Shown here piece after piece: positions 23,605 to 35,291 of a stretch of DNA of 64,000 nt (position 1 is the first letter of the stretch; each line of letters begins with the position of its first letter). Under the pieces are notes generated by a model. It did not search any database. It saw nothing but the letters and a program-made list of their open reading frames with translations, and was not told where the DNA came from. A program made the translations under genes and the position numbers. The stretch is from Buddleja alternifolia (lineage: Eukaryota; Streptophyta; Magnoliopsida; Lamiales; Scrophulariaceae): assembly GCA_019426215.1 (NCBI GenBank), contig CM033405.1, positions 4,875,001 through 4,939,000 of the forward strand, written 5' to 3'.

Positions 23605-26257
23605 TCAAGAAGGTCTGATGAGAGGGTGGATCCCATTTTTCTGGAGCCAATTTTGGGGTGTTTGCTGCTGTGGGAATCCTGATGATGCTGCAGCAGTAGC
23701 AAATAATTCGGCCTGATTCATTTGCCATTGCTGTTCATTTCTTGGTACAAAATTTCTGCCACCATTTACCATATTGTTGCTGCCCCCATGAAATTGATGA
23801 ATCTGTTGAGGAAAAAAAATTCACAAATTGATATAATCGATAATCTCGGGATGTTTTGCAAAATTTGAACTAAAACTATATGAGAATGGAAAATTCTAGT
23901 TTTATGACACTGGCAATTTCAGGACACTAACTGTTCAATTTTTGTGCGTTGATGAAAAATTCACCGGAACTTGAAATGTCGGTCAAAATTTGCATGTGCG
24001 CACATACCATTTTTAAATTGGGAAATTCTCAATAATAGAGGGAAAATCATCAAGTGAAGATCAGAATTGCCGATTATAATAACCTACGGACCAAAATTAC
24101 AACTTTGTGGTACAAACATTTGCAATTTCAGTCCTACAAGTCAAGATAAAGAGACAATTTTAATCATGATAAAAAGTGAGTTTTAGTTTTGCAAGTTAAT
24201 GCGAGATAACATTTATACGTGCTATTTTCAGCCCTAAAATTGATTAATCCCCAAATTAGATGGTCAAGTGACATGACACTTTCTGGCCTTTGTTTTTCAT
24301 ATCCGGTGGAATTTATTCTTAAATTGCGAAAAAATAAAAATTACCATCATTAAATTAAGTGTCATAATTTATAAGAATAATTTTTGTTACCCCCTATAAT
24401 TTTATATATAGAACGGGTTTTGCAACCTTTCCGGAACGTTTCATTTAAATTGATCCTTAAAGGAGTCTCGGTAGTGCAAGTCTTGCTACAATGAGTTGCC
24501 TCTGGAGAGCTATACTGAGATAACCTCAGTGCTCAAATTTCCGAGAACTCCTAAGAATGTAGAATTGATTAACGGGTATTAGTTTCGCAGACTTACTTGG
24601 TGATTTTGTGAGGCGATCCTCAATTGATGACCAAATTTGTGGACTTCATTATTAACCTTGAAGGAGCCCGGAGAATGAAGATGTGTTTGGCTTAGAAGCT
24701 GCAAGGTTTCTGTCTCATTGTATCCATCTCTTCTCTGGGGATTATCAATGTCAATTGAATTGTGTCGGAAATTAATTAAGATCATTTTGTTATTATTATT
24801 GAAAAAATTAATATGCAATTTTTTAATTGGAATTATATTTAACTGAGTTTATAAGCTCCTTAAATATCTTATAAGATTTTCAACTATTTGAAAAAATTCC
24901 GACCACAAGTTCAGCATAGAATCTTAATTTCCAAAAAGAATAAGATGTGAGGGTCATATAGCTCCTTACAAAATATAAAAAACAAGGAGACCCTAATTAA
25001 CTTAAATTCAGATTTGAACAATCTCTACATAACATCAAAAATTGTTATGATCAATATTTTATAAGTTGCAAACATTCAAGTTAACATTACATATTTTAAT
25101 AATTGACTAAAATATAAGCAGAACCAAACTTAAATTCAAGATCTTAACAATCTACTTGTACATTTTGAACAATAAAATTACAAAATTGTTTTTATTAACA
25201 TATTCATAGTGACAACATGATATTTTTATTTTGTCCAGGTTGACATTTTAACAACTTGTTTTTTAAAAAAAAATGTAACATTTTATAAGCTCTGTTAACA
25301 TTTTATAAGATGATGTGGTCCGTAAAATATTTAAAATAAGATTAGGCAAACACCGGTTTATGTAGTATACATACCTCGGGCCTTAGTCCTTGGCGTCTCC
25401 AATCAACTTCATATGGCATTGTCATAGAATTCTGATCTCTAATCCCCAATTCTTTGCCCCTTTGTTGTGATTCTGAATTTCCCAGACATAAGTCCAGATT
25501 GTGATCTGCTGCATTATTGGAAGACTCTGATACATGCACAAGAAATTTGAATATCATGCAAAGAAATTTATCATTTCATAACATTTAATTTTGCCCCTTC
25601 ACTTATTTTTATTTGTACCTGCTGATTTGAGTTCATCTTCATAAATTGTTGGTTCAAAGTTGGTAACAGCTTCCTTTCCATTACATTTTATGGCGGCTTT
25701 ATCATAAGCCCTACAACAATAATAGTACAAAAAATTATAATAAATCAGCTTCAATTAAATGTAACATTTAATTCTTCCTTATATTTCCCAAGAAATTTGA
25801 GTTCGAACTAGGTTTGACCAAACATAAGTTAACCACATGTCGAGTGAATCATACGCCAAGCCTGATTCGAACCAGAATTTTAAGTATTTTTTTAGTATCA
25901 AAGCCCCTTTAGAAGAAAAAAAACCCCACCTGGCAGCTTCAATTTCAGTATCAAAAAGACCCAAATAAACATACCTGTGTCAAAAACAAAAAAGATAATT
26001 ATGAATAAACCCCACTAATCAAGATTTTTTTTAAGCAATTATGTATGTAAATATATATTTATATATAGAATGTGTTACTTTTTGCCTAAGAACTGGCCCA
26101 TTCTGGATTCCCATCTACCACATTTATGCAAAGTAACACCTCTATACTTGGAACTTCCTCTTGGAAAACCACTACTTTGTCTCCTTAGTACATGTACAAA
26201 TTCCTCCTTTGTTAGATTGCTCATCTGCACAATTTTCAGACATATACATACATTATA

Positions 26258-26296
<39 letters not shown>

Positions 26297-26631
26297 ACAC
26301 TCAAACTTCCAATAAGTAATCAAAACTGTTGAAGATAAGGAAAAAGAACTGTTCATGATAAGTAAAGTTAATGGAACAAAAGAGGACTCTCTCTCTCTCC
26401 ACCCTTATCTTGTCTTTCTGATCTCCCTATATATATGTATGTATGTACGCATGTATAAGTGGACATACCTGTTTTAAGTCGTCTTCATAATCCTCTAAAC
26501 TAAAGTTAATGTCAGCTTCAACTCCTCGAAATTTAATGGCTGCCCTATCATAGGCACTGCAATGTGAAAGAATATTCCTTCTTAAATATATTAGTTTGTC
26601 TTTTTAAGGTTTTTGACATTTTCCGGCAATT

Positions 26632-26664
<33 letters not shown>

Positions 26665-27425
26665 AGATGAGAAGGAGCTGACCGAGCAGCAGCATGGGCT
26701 GTATCAAATCCACCTATACATACAAAATTATCAAGAAAAGTACAAAAAATCCCATTTGACCAATAATCAAATTGAAATTCAAAAGAATAATAATCCTTGT
26801 AAATTTTAAAAATAAAATTATTTTACCAACCTAAATAGACTTGCTTTCCGCAATCCCTGAATCAGAAAGACAAGTACAAGAGTTGAAATTATATATAAAG
26901 ATTAAATAAACAGAATAATAAATATATATATGTGTGTGTGTGTATAGATACATACCAGATATGCGACTCCCACCGGCCAGTTCGCCGGTAAAACGTGACG
27001 CCGCGATATTGTGAGCTCCGTGACCTGGGGCCACGTCGGCTCTTCTTTAGTGGCTGCGGCGCCACCTCCGCCGCCGAATTCCCCACCACGGCGCCGCTGT
27101 CCTGGCAAAATTTAACTCCGACCCAGTGAGACCTACGGAAATTATTATGTGGCCCCCCACCGCCAGCCATTTCCGACTCCTCCACCGGAAAAAACTGCCG
27201 CGTCACCGGCGACGGAGCCGTTTCACCGCCGCCGCCGACGGAAAACCCAAATATTTTGCTACTCCTCTTCCTCATATCTTCTTCCTCCTCAGACCCGCCG
27301 TCGTCAAAAACCATCGCCGAGGAACTTGAATTTGACCCGGATCCGACCCGTTTCCGTTTATCATCCGACAACCCCTCCGATTCGTCGCCCCTTCTTTGAT
27401 CCGGCGAATCGTTGAGATCCCACAT
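23605..27425 (-). CDS. AP2: APETALA2-clade AP2/ERF transcription factor
   Basis: A nuclear DNA-binding protein of the miR172-regulated euAP2 lineage, whose members control floral organ identity, flowering time and meristem fate. Exons, minus strand: 27425-26956, 26856-26831, 26713-26683, 26556-26469, 26224-26079, 25974-25930, 25710-25619, 25526-25375, 24734-24597, 23802-23605. All nine introns are GT-AG and the frame is continuous (1386 nt, 461 residues). The start MWDLN matches the clade's conserved N-terminus. Domains: acidic/serine region 1-60; [13 protein letters not shown] 127-136; AP2 repeat 1 about 139-205 ([25 protein letters not shown]); linker with [13 protein letters not shown]2 repeat 2 about 232-299 ([23 protein letters not shown]); EAR-like LDLCL 310-314; C-terminus NWLQKNG...RPS. 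The ten-exon structure, including the 26- and 31-nt exons, agrees with Arabidopsis AP2. Orthology to AP2 rather than a TOE paralogue is inferred from the N-terminus. No defect is seen. Confidence 0.96.
23673..23693 (-). promoter_or_regulatory. miR172 target site in AP2 exon 10
   Basis: On the sense (minus) strand this 21-nt stretch reads CTGCAGCATCATCAGG followed by ATTCC, encoding the A-A-S-S-G-F part of the C-terminus. It is complementary to miR172 except at the two terminal positions and one G:U wobble, as in other euAP2 genes. It should direct cleavage and translational repression by miR172, which rises as plants mature. Confidence 0.95.
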
Positions 27426-28137
27426 TTCTTAAACCACAAAAAAATCGAAAAAAAAAATCAAATAATAATAAAAATTGTTAATAACTCTATATATATAACA
27501 TTAATGCTTTTCTTCATCCATGGAAACTCTCTGTGTCACAATAGAGTTGAAAACAAAAAAAAAAAAAGGGCAAACAAAATTGTTGGAATTTAGATTGTAA
27601 TTTTTGCAAGGTTTGGCCGAAAGCAGCAAAATTAAACCCCCTCTACCGCTAATCTCTGATTGGGGTGTCTCTGTTGATTATTTGTCTTCTTTTTTTGGGT
27701 TTGAAGAGATGGGGACAAAGTATAATATAGAGGGGTCTAAACCTAGACAGGGGGGTGGGGGTGGGGGTGGGGGTGGGGGTAGGGGAGACCTTTTTCTTGC
27801 TGCTATGTTCAATCAACTCATAAATACTTTTGAGGAATGGTTTTCCAAAACTCTTTCTATATATACTAATTGATATTATATTTGAGATAGTTTGTTAAAA
27901 GCCAAATTTGAATAATTTTTTATGATCGATTATTTTGAAGTTCGACTTGATTATTACGTACAAAAATAATCAAATACGTGTAAAAAAATTAAATTAGTCG
28001 AGCTTGACTCGTGTTCAATTTGATTAAACCTCGTTTGAGTTTGACTCGATTAATAATCAAATTAAATTCAAACACAAATTTTGAAATTCGACAATAAAAC
28101 AAACAAATTTGGGAAAATTATAGCCCAGGCTAGGCTT
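27426..28137 (-). promoter_or_regulatory. AP2 5' UTR and promoter region
   Basis: This is the upstream side of the AP2 start codon. It has A-rich sequence just before the ATG and a TATATATA word at about 27491-27500 that could be a TATA box or lie in the leader. A G-rich tract lies at 27750-27785. From about 27895 the sequence is a dispersed 'GACTCGAT' repeat, so the gene-proximal unique region is only about 450 bp. Transcription start is not determinable. Confidence 0.4.
27750..27785 (+). repeat. (GGGGGT)n tract, G-quadruplex-capable
   Basis: Six consecutive runs of four to six G separated by single T (last by TA), about 330 bp upstream of the AP2 start on the non-template side. The arrangement satisfies the simple G4 motif. 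Confidence 0.85.
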
Positions 28138-28150
28138 GACTGCACCCAAG

Positions 28151-29124
28151 GTATTAAATTTCGATATCGATATCGGATAGTAAATTTACGAAAATTTTGA
28201 TGAAAATTTCGGGGATATTCAAAATTTCGATATCGATTTTAAAGAAATCATGGATATTTATAGAAATATTTGGAAATTTGCAACAAAACTTTGTGTAACT
28301 TTAAATATCATAATTATGTATCTTTTACATAAATAATATTGTATATATAATATATGTATAGTGAATTTTGTTAAGTAGCATGATTAAAATCTGTGGCGAA
28401 AAATATAAAATAAATATGATTTGAAAGTAAAGTAATAATCAAATCTCCTAAAAACTTCATTAAAACAAAGTATCACAATTTTAATACAAATTATCATTTA
28501 AAACCACATTGAACTTCTTGGAGGATCGAAATCACTATCATTGGTCTCTCTTCTTCCTCCACTTTCGTACTGCATGTATAAATTATTAGTCAAACGTTGA
28601 TAGTATTCATCCCATGACATTGAATGTTGGTAGTACTGCATATAACGATGGTAATATCCTTCTGATGTTGTATTCTGCTGAACCACAGTAAACACAACAT
28701 ATTCGACAGTATTCATCCCATAAATATATTTTTTGAAAAAAATCTAATGTGAATTAGTGAGTATATGACTTATTTGCACAAAAATTGACATAATTTTCAA
28801 AATGAATGTATAGTACACGCAGTAGGGGTAAGAATACAAAATTTTGAATTTTTTTTAGTATGATCGATATTTCGGGATATTTTAGGATATTTCGGGATAT
28901 TTCGGGAATTTCGGGAAATTTCGGTGGATATTTGACAAAGTATTTTTTATTAAGAATTCCAGATTTTGGGAAATATCGGTAAATCTCGAGAAATATAAAA
29001 AATATCGGGAAATTTCAATAGATATTCTGCAAAATTGGATCGAAAGTGAGATTTCGCTTCGAGACCCCCGGAAATCCGAAATTTCGGTAGAAATTTCAAG
29101 GTATCGAAAGATATTTAAGACCAT
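28151..29124. mobile_element. Insertion flanked by 13-bp repeat, unclassified TIR element
   Basis: The same 13-bp word GACTGCACCCAAG lies on both sides (28138-28150 and 29125-29137). Just inside, GGTATTAAATTTCGATATCG faces the inverse of TGGTCTTAAATATCTTTCGA. The ends are full of 'TTTCGATA'/'ATTTCGGG' words. A minus-strand frame at 28498-28716 ends DPPRSSMWF and has the sequence SMSWDEYYQRL, which looks like a real protein C-terminus, probably transposon-derived, but I cannot assign it. The true duplication may be 9-10 bp of the 13. Confidence 0.55.
28498..28716 (-). pseudogene. Fragment of an unassigned element-encoded protein
   Basis: 72 codons with a non-random composition (Tyr/Gln/Met-rich stretch, then GGRRETNDSDFDPPRSSMWF at the C-terminus). 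No intron or upstream exon can be tied to it. It sits in the middle of the insertion at 28151-29124, so it is probably the tail of a transposon gene. Function is not recognised. Confidence 0.35.
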
Positions 29125-29137
29125 GACTGCACCCAAG

Positions 29138-32089
29138 TATATTTCACTTGTCATATAATTGGTAAATTATTTTATAAAATACACATGAATTTGGTCGAGT
29201 CGTGAGCAGGTTAGAATTTCCCACAAATTTGAACAACTTGTTTAGCTTGACTTGACTGACTCATTTCCAGCCTAACTCCATTTAATCATTCTCTTACTAA
29301 TTTTTTTTTTTTGTGTGTGAATATATAAGTGTATTGTGTATCTATATATGTATGTATGGATTTGTATTTTTCTCATTGGTTGTATAAGAGGGGAAAAAAA
29401 ACAAAGAGGGGGTGAATGGGGAATTGGAAATGAAACCATCTCTGTCTTACGCAACTTTCCGACGTTAACCAAATCGAAAAGCAATTTCCTCTCTATCCTC
29501 AATTTTAATGTATATATATATAATTTTATTTATCATATAGATATACGTACCCACATATATATATGTACATACTAGCACGTACCCACTAATGGAAATAGAC
29601 AGCACCAATACTAGATGGATGACTTGTTACTCAATTACCTCAAATATCTATACTAATTATCATATTTCATTTTCATTCATTCATTCAATCCCACGTCATG
29701 CCCTCACCCCCCCACCGGCCACCACATCTCGTGTTTTTGTTACCTCATTTTGCCAATGCAGTTAAAATGGGTCAGCTCATTGAAGTTTTCTATTTACCTT
29801 AATTGGCTAGGTAAAATATCAAGGTTAACCAATTTATGGGTATTTTTTGTTGTTAGGACTTAGGACCTAGGTCAATTTACATTTTTTTTTGTTGTCTACC
29901 ACATTATTTCGAGCATTGCCGGACTAATCTGTTGGTCAACCTGGGTCGCACTGGGGCGGATTTCGTCTCGTTTTGATCCGTTTTATTAAGAAAATGCATG
30001 AAAAAAATGGATTTTATAGTTTGCTGGACGAAGTGATTCACGTGTGTTTGGATGTGAGCTTTTTTTTTATAAAAATATAGTGACTAGAATTAATTTGATA
30101 TGTATTTAATAATAAAAAAAATTGGTTGCAAGTTATTTTAATTTGTGACAAAATGAAAACTCATTTGAATTTTGTCGATGACACGTAATTCTAGCGACTC
30201 AAAAACGTTATGACAAAATGGATATCATTGTGTGTCTTTTTCATTTTGAATGAAAAAACGTTATCAAAGAAATATTGGAGCATGAAGAGTCTTCAAATAA
30301 AGTCACAATAGAGTTCCATTAAGTTGTCATATCATTTTTCTGTGATGAAGTAAGTTTCTTCAATTATTCTGATTTTTCTAGCAACTTTAAGATAGTATAG
30401 TAATGCATTATTCAAAACCTCACATCCAAACCAGTTTCAACGGAAAAAAATATCTTTTAGGTAAGATTTTGAAAAAATTATGGCACACTTGCAGCCTTGG
30501 TCTACGACTTTATTTCGGATTCGACCTCGACTACGATCCTACAAATAGATTGATATGATCTACGGCAGAACTTTGTAGAATTGAAAATGCATGTTTGAAC
30601 TGAAATAAATGAGGAGTTGCCTGCATATTGCACAGTGAATCAATTGATATCATGATTCCATGCATCACTAACTTAATGAGGACACTAGTTCATGAATCAT
30701 GATAGATAATCTTTTTGTCGAGTTGAAACCCCAGTAGGTTTCGGTCAGTTCGACTCTGATAGAAACAAACAAATTGTGGTCATATTTCAAAAATACTCTG
30801 AAATAAACGAATTTTTGTGTAAGTTAATGATCATTAAATTAACTGTAGAATAAAATTTGACAATACATATATCATAATTAATTATTCTTTTTGCATGATA
30901 TTATTTACGTAACAAATATAATTAACTTTTCACATAATATTATTTTGTTTTTGTTTTAATATCAAGCATTGTGTTGTGGCAGTAGGAGTAAGAATATGAA
31001 AGAGTGGAGGGTATTTTGGGGAATAACAATAGTGAGTCAGGGCCAGGTCAGAGGGGGGTTTTTTTGGTCTCATAAAAGGAAGTGGGAACAATAGCAATAA
31101 CAGGAAAATATTTCTAGAAATGTCCAATCCAAGAGTACCGGGAGTGGGCCCACCATTTCCTTCTTTTGTTCTCACGGCCAGACACCAATGTACCTCGTAT
31201 TTATTAATCCACCATCTTTCCCCACTCTCACTTTCTTGGCGCGTCGTCAACACATTGGATATTTTCTCAGTATTTCTCTTTGAAATGACTTTAATGTCCC
31301 TGGCACGTGTGGAGGGTATATACGACACCCTTATCATTTGCCCTTTGGTCCTTACGCTTTTGTGTTTTTCTTTTTACCTCTACTTTTGGAAATTTTAACT
31401 ATGATTAATTCAAGAGCCTCACCAAATATAAGACAATTTGTAACACTTGAGTTGCTAACCATTAAATGCGGTCAAGCTCCATTTGAACAATTTTTATGTC
31501 ATATAATGAGGTTTTTGATCTATTCGAACTAGAGTTGATTCTGGAAATATAATGCAAATTCAGCGCAGAATAATCGAAGCTCTTAAATTAACATACTCAT
31601 GTTCCAGCCCGGATGCCAATATAATATATATAATAGATATTTGTATGAACACATGGAGAACACAATTTAGTTACCCTGTGGAGTTTTCATATTCACCATA
31701 CTAATTTTGTCAAATATAATATTGGTGTTGATTTAGGTTGATTTCCTTGGAAGGATCTAGTGTCCAGGTGATTCCTGATGCTTCATAAATAAAACTATGT
31801 GAAATCGAATATCCTCGTTAAAAGCCAAAATGAGAACTTTCTTAGCGTGAATGTTTTGACAATCGAGGTCGATATTAACTTAAGTGTAGAGTATAATATT
31901 AATTTATATACTTTAAAATTCTATGAAATGAAACACTTATGGGTTTTTGCCATGACATACTAATATGGGGCTGACATGTGGCATGATTTGGTCCAACCGG
32001 TGTGACTGGTCAATGGTCACAAATGGCGAGTCAGCGGGTCAAGTCGAGTTGGGTCGATTTGACTCGAACAAAAACAAGTGGATATTCAG
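29138..32089. other. Intergenic, nothing recognised except a SINE fragment
   Basis: A truncated SINE 3' body (related to 1463-1590) lies at 29893-29955, with GGACTAATCTGTTGGTCAAC. The rest is AT-rich. The region 30990-31340 has a more complex, gene-like composition with overlapping open frames on both strands (30930-31337 minus, 31120-31398 plus), but no conserved motif. Confidence 0.4.
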
Positions 32090-32310
32090 AATCCAATTCA
32101 AATCTCCTCTAACATTCTGGTGTAATGTTTCATGTAATACGTATAGATGCGTGACAAGTGTATACACAGGTGGTTAGGATGTTTAAAAAAAAAAAACTTG
32201 TATTGTGAAGAAAATTCTCTAGCCACATTCAAATCACTTGTATATACACTTGTAATATATCTATGCGTGTTACATGAGAATGTTAAAGAAGATCTTAACT
32301 GCTCTGAATC
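32090..32310. repeat. Foldback repeat (MITE candidate)
   Basis: The sequence around 32130-32170 (TGTAATACGTATAGATGCGT, ACAAGTGTATACAC) is the inverse of 32232-32275 (TATATACACTTGTAATATA, CTATGCGTGTTACAT), giving a stem of about 40 bp around an A-tract. The outer ends are not clear. Confidence 0.45.
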
Positions 32311-32899
32311 ATTTGTGCGGATTTTAATTGTAATGGATATTTTGGTCATTTGGTTAGCTGCCAATATTAAGTGTATTTAATATCAATCTTTCAAATCAAA
32401 AAAATAAATGAAAACTTGATGTAAATTGGAGCGTGAATGCGACTAGAAATACAAAGGAAAAGGCCAAGCCAACTCAATCATGGGCTAGATTCGTAGATAG
32501 ATTCGTAAATCAACTTATATCATCATGCTTGACATCTCACCCATCATACTATATTTAATTTATTAAAAACTAATATAAACTTTATTGATAAATTAACAAT
32601 ATATCATTAATAAGATGAAGAACACGCCATAATGGGCCCATGGCAAATGATAAAAACAAATTGCATAAAATTGGGGGCCAAATAAATTTACTTAGTAATC
32701 TTAGACCCTTAGCTATAAAATTAGTCACTCAATATACTTAAGCCTGCAATATGACAATCTACTTGATATCCAGGGTCAAGGTTAATTTGCTAAAACTCGT
32801 TTGACCTCTACTGATTGACACAACAAATTAAGTTTGACACTTTTATTTGTTCGATAAATTAGAAATTCGGTTTAATTAGTAAAAAGGAAGGTATGTATA

Positions 32900-33042
32900 T
32901 GGGTCATTTTATGTTGGATCGAGACCAACGGTCATTGAATCACAATTTTTTTGGCGTTTCCCCCCCCCCCCCCCACCTATTGTTAATCCAATAGCCAAAA
33001 TTGGACAGAGACCAATGGTCTCGGTCCAACATAGAATTTTCC
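32900..33042. mobile_element. MULE-type MITE, relative of 22488-22611
   Basis: The ends carry ATGTTGGATCGAGACC against the inverse of ATGTTGGACCGAGACC around a long C-tract (32958-32975). The flanks GTATGTATA (32891-32899) and GTATATATA (33043-33051) form a 9-bp duplication with one mismatch. Confidence 0.65.
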
Positions 33043-33341
33043 GTATATATATACAAAGATATCAAATTATTCGATCTCGACTCGTGTTATTTTCATTTAA
33101 GTCTTGTTAGTGCTTGGTTACATGATCAAACCAAACTCAAATGCGTAGTTTGAAGATAAATGATAATTAAAGCAAGTTTGAATCAATATTTTGTTCGGTT
33201 CGGCTCAATTTTTTTACAACCCTAGAGGATTGACTGCATGGAGCTCTTCCCTTGCAACAAAGTTTTCTACATATACAAGTGTTTGAACTCGCGACCTCTT
33301 TACTTAAATGATCAAAGTTCCTTCAACTCAAACCTATGATA

Positions 33342-33768
33342 CATGGATAAAATACGACACAGATACAAAATACAAAAGATTTCAAAATTCTGGAATACGA
33401 TCCGTTGATGATACATGTATATAAATGAATATATAAGTTTTACAATATATTTGATTCAATAGATTTATTGACATAAATAAATTTTTGTCTGATTCTTTAA
33501 ATTGTTTGTTATTTGTTTAACTTTAACTTTTAATTTTTAACATAAGACAAAAAATATTATCTCTATTCCTATTTTTGCCCAAAAAATATTGTATAATATT
33601 TAAAAAGTATTTTGCCTTGTATTCAAGGTGTGTTGGATACTTCAAATCTTGTATCGAATACGGTATCTAGAATTTTCTTTTTTCTTTTTACTTTCTGACA
33701 CTTCAAAAACGTGCCGAATATGATACTACATGGAATCTTTTCTAAAAGTATCCGTGCATCATAAACTA
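33342..33768. repeat. Second copy of the GCACGGATAC foldback family
   Basis: The right end GTATCCGTGCATCATAAACT matches the right end of the 3393-4101 element; the left end has the diverged inverse ATGATACATGGATA. It is shorter than the first copy. Non-coding. Confidence 0.5.
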
Positions 33769-33794
33769 AAACTTATCTCTGAACGTCCAATTAA

Positions 33795-33975
33795 TTCTAA
33801 ACGAAAGGGGATACCCTGATCCGACAAATTCAAGCCTATAGTTTTTAATTATGGGCTACACAGACCGCATAAGACTCCAAATAAGAAGAAAAAAATTATA
33901 ACTTGTGACAGTTTTGAATTGAACCCAAGTCATCCCACATGAAAGTGAAAATTAATACCACTAGCCTAACAAATA
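33795..33975 (-). mobile_element. tRNA-derived SINE (family 2)
   Basis: On the minus strand an A-box-like TTAGGCTAGTGGTA and a B-box GGGTTCAATTC are followed by CTGTCACAAGTT, a block shared with the copies at 40870-41065 and 48160-48292. This is a degraded retroposon. Confidence 0.55.
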
Positions 33976-34070
33976 ACCAAGAAGAAAGGGCAATATAAAT
34001 TACCCACTCTTTTGCATAGTTGGGCCTTTTATTTGTTTTTATCTGTTGGAGGGGTGGGGTGGGTATTCCC

Positions 34071-34274
34071 GGATGATACTTGGTGGCTCTCGGGAGTCCA
34101 ACTTTCCAAGAAATATAAACCACAAACAGTGTTAAAAAATGTATGAGATCCACCAAATATACACCACAAACAGTGTTAAAAATATATATATATATATATA
34201 TATATTATGTTTTAAATTTTTATGTAGTGGATAGACTCTAGGAGTTAGACTTCCGAAACCACCAAGTATCATTC
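34071..34274. mobile_element. MULE-type MITE, relative of 41509-41687
   Basis: The ends GGATGATACTTGGTGGCT and the inverse of GAATGATACTTGGTGGTTTC surround an (AT)n tract. The flanks GGTATTCCC (34062-34070) and AGTATCCCC (34275-34283) are a diverged 9-bp duplication. The left arm has an internal duplication of a block ending CACAAACAGTGTTAAAAA. Confidence 0.65.
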
Positions 34275-34667
34275 AGTATCCCCGGACAAAAAATTCCAAT
34301 AATGGAAGTTGGACGAGGCAAGTGTTTTCACCAACTGAACACAGTACAATAAATGTGGGCCTCACCCTCTTATTTTGAGCTCTAGCCCAGGCCCAAATCT
34401 CTCTCACTAAATAAGAAAATCTTGCACTTGTATAGTTGTATTCACATATTTATGTATAAGATTAAACGAATCGAGTCAAGTGGAGTCGAATACTATTTAA
34501 TATCTTTGAGTATTTTATCGAGCCTGAGAAATTATATTTTGATATAATTTAATTATTAATTAAGTCTTGAACGAGTTTAGTCTAATTGAATTTACACATC
34601 TAGTAACATCTAGAATGGTTTAGCTTTAGGCCCACTAACCTATTTTCTATTTTTTATAAACAAACTT

Positions 34668-35170
34668 TCAATTAGCAAATAGAGAATTCAAAGCGTTTGG
34701 TACATCAGCAGAAATAACAGAATTGTCACAAATACAAACAGCAGGTAAAAGGGAACGGGGAATACACCCTACAGAATTATTGGCAAAACCCCATTTAGCA
34801 AGATTGTGAACTACTTTGTTGCCAAATCTAAGGATCTTCCTAATCTTCCACTTTGGATGGCGAATCAATATTGATTTTGCATCCTCAAGATCAAGATTTG
34901 ATGACCAATCGGGAGTGGCATTCTGATTTAGGAGCATGCGAACAGCCTCAAATGAATCACTTTCAAAGATGAGACAGTCTTTGAACGGGATAAAAAGAGG
35001 ATCCAGAATTTGAAAAGCAACTTTGATCGCACACACTTTTGCAGCAGTAGCATCACGGGAGAAATAGGAGGATGTATGGCCAAAAAAGATAGAGTTTGAA
35101 TCATTAATCCTACAAATAAAAGTTGTGGTGGTTCTACCGTTAACAACTATTATAATAAAAACTCTATTAA
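34668..35170 (-). pseudogene. RNase H-like (RVT_3) remnant of a LINE
   Basis: The minus-strand frame carries the C-terminal pattern of plant LINE-type RNase H domains: CAIKVAFQIL, then IFESDSFEAVRMLLN (the conserved SDS with its aspartate) and KILRFGNKVVHNLAKWGF (the 'R-xN-xvAHxLAk' signature). The usual AEA glutamate is replaced (AAKVCAIK), and the first catalytic strand is degraded. No reverse transcriptase or other LINE domain precedes it. It could be a transposon tail or a domesticated single-domain gene; the lost residues favour a dead remnant. Confidence 0.6.
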
Positions 35171-35291
35171 CAAATAAGAAGTATTTACCTCTTTTTCTAT
35201 TCAAGTTTTTGAGGTTAGGTTTGGAAACTAAAGATAAAAATCCAAATGAAGAGATATATAATATAAATATAAGAAAATAATATAAATTCAA

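Noticed and set aside
26831..27034. Extension of AP2 exon 1 beyond HIW
   Set aside because: The extension runs into intron 1; a GT donor at 26955/26954 and the matching 26-nt exon restore the conserved [11 protein letters not shown] sequence.
27126..27415. Plus-strand open frames over AP2 exon 1
   Set aside because: They are the complement of GC-rich AP2 coding sequence; splice sites and domains support only the minus strand.
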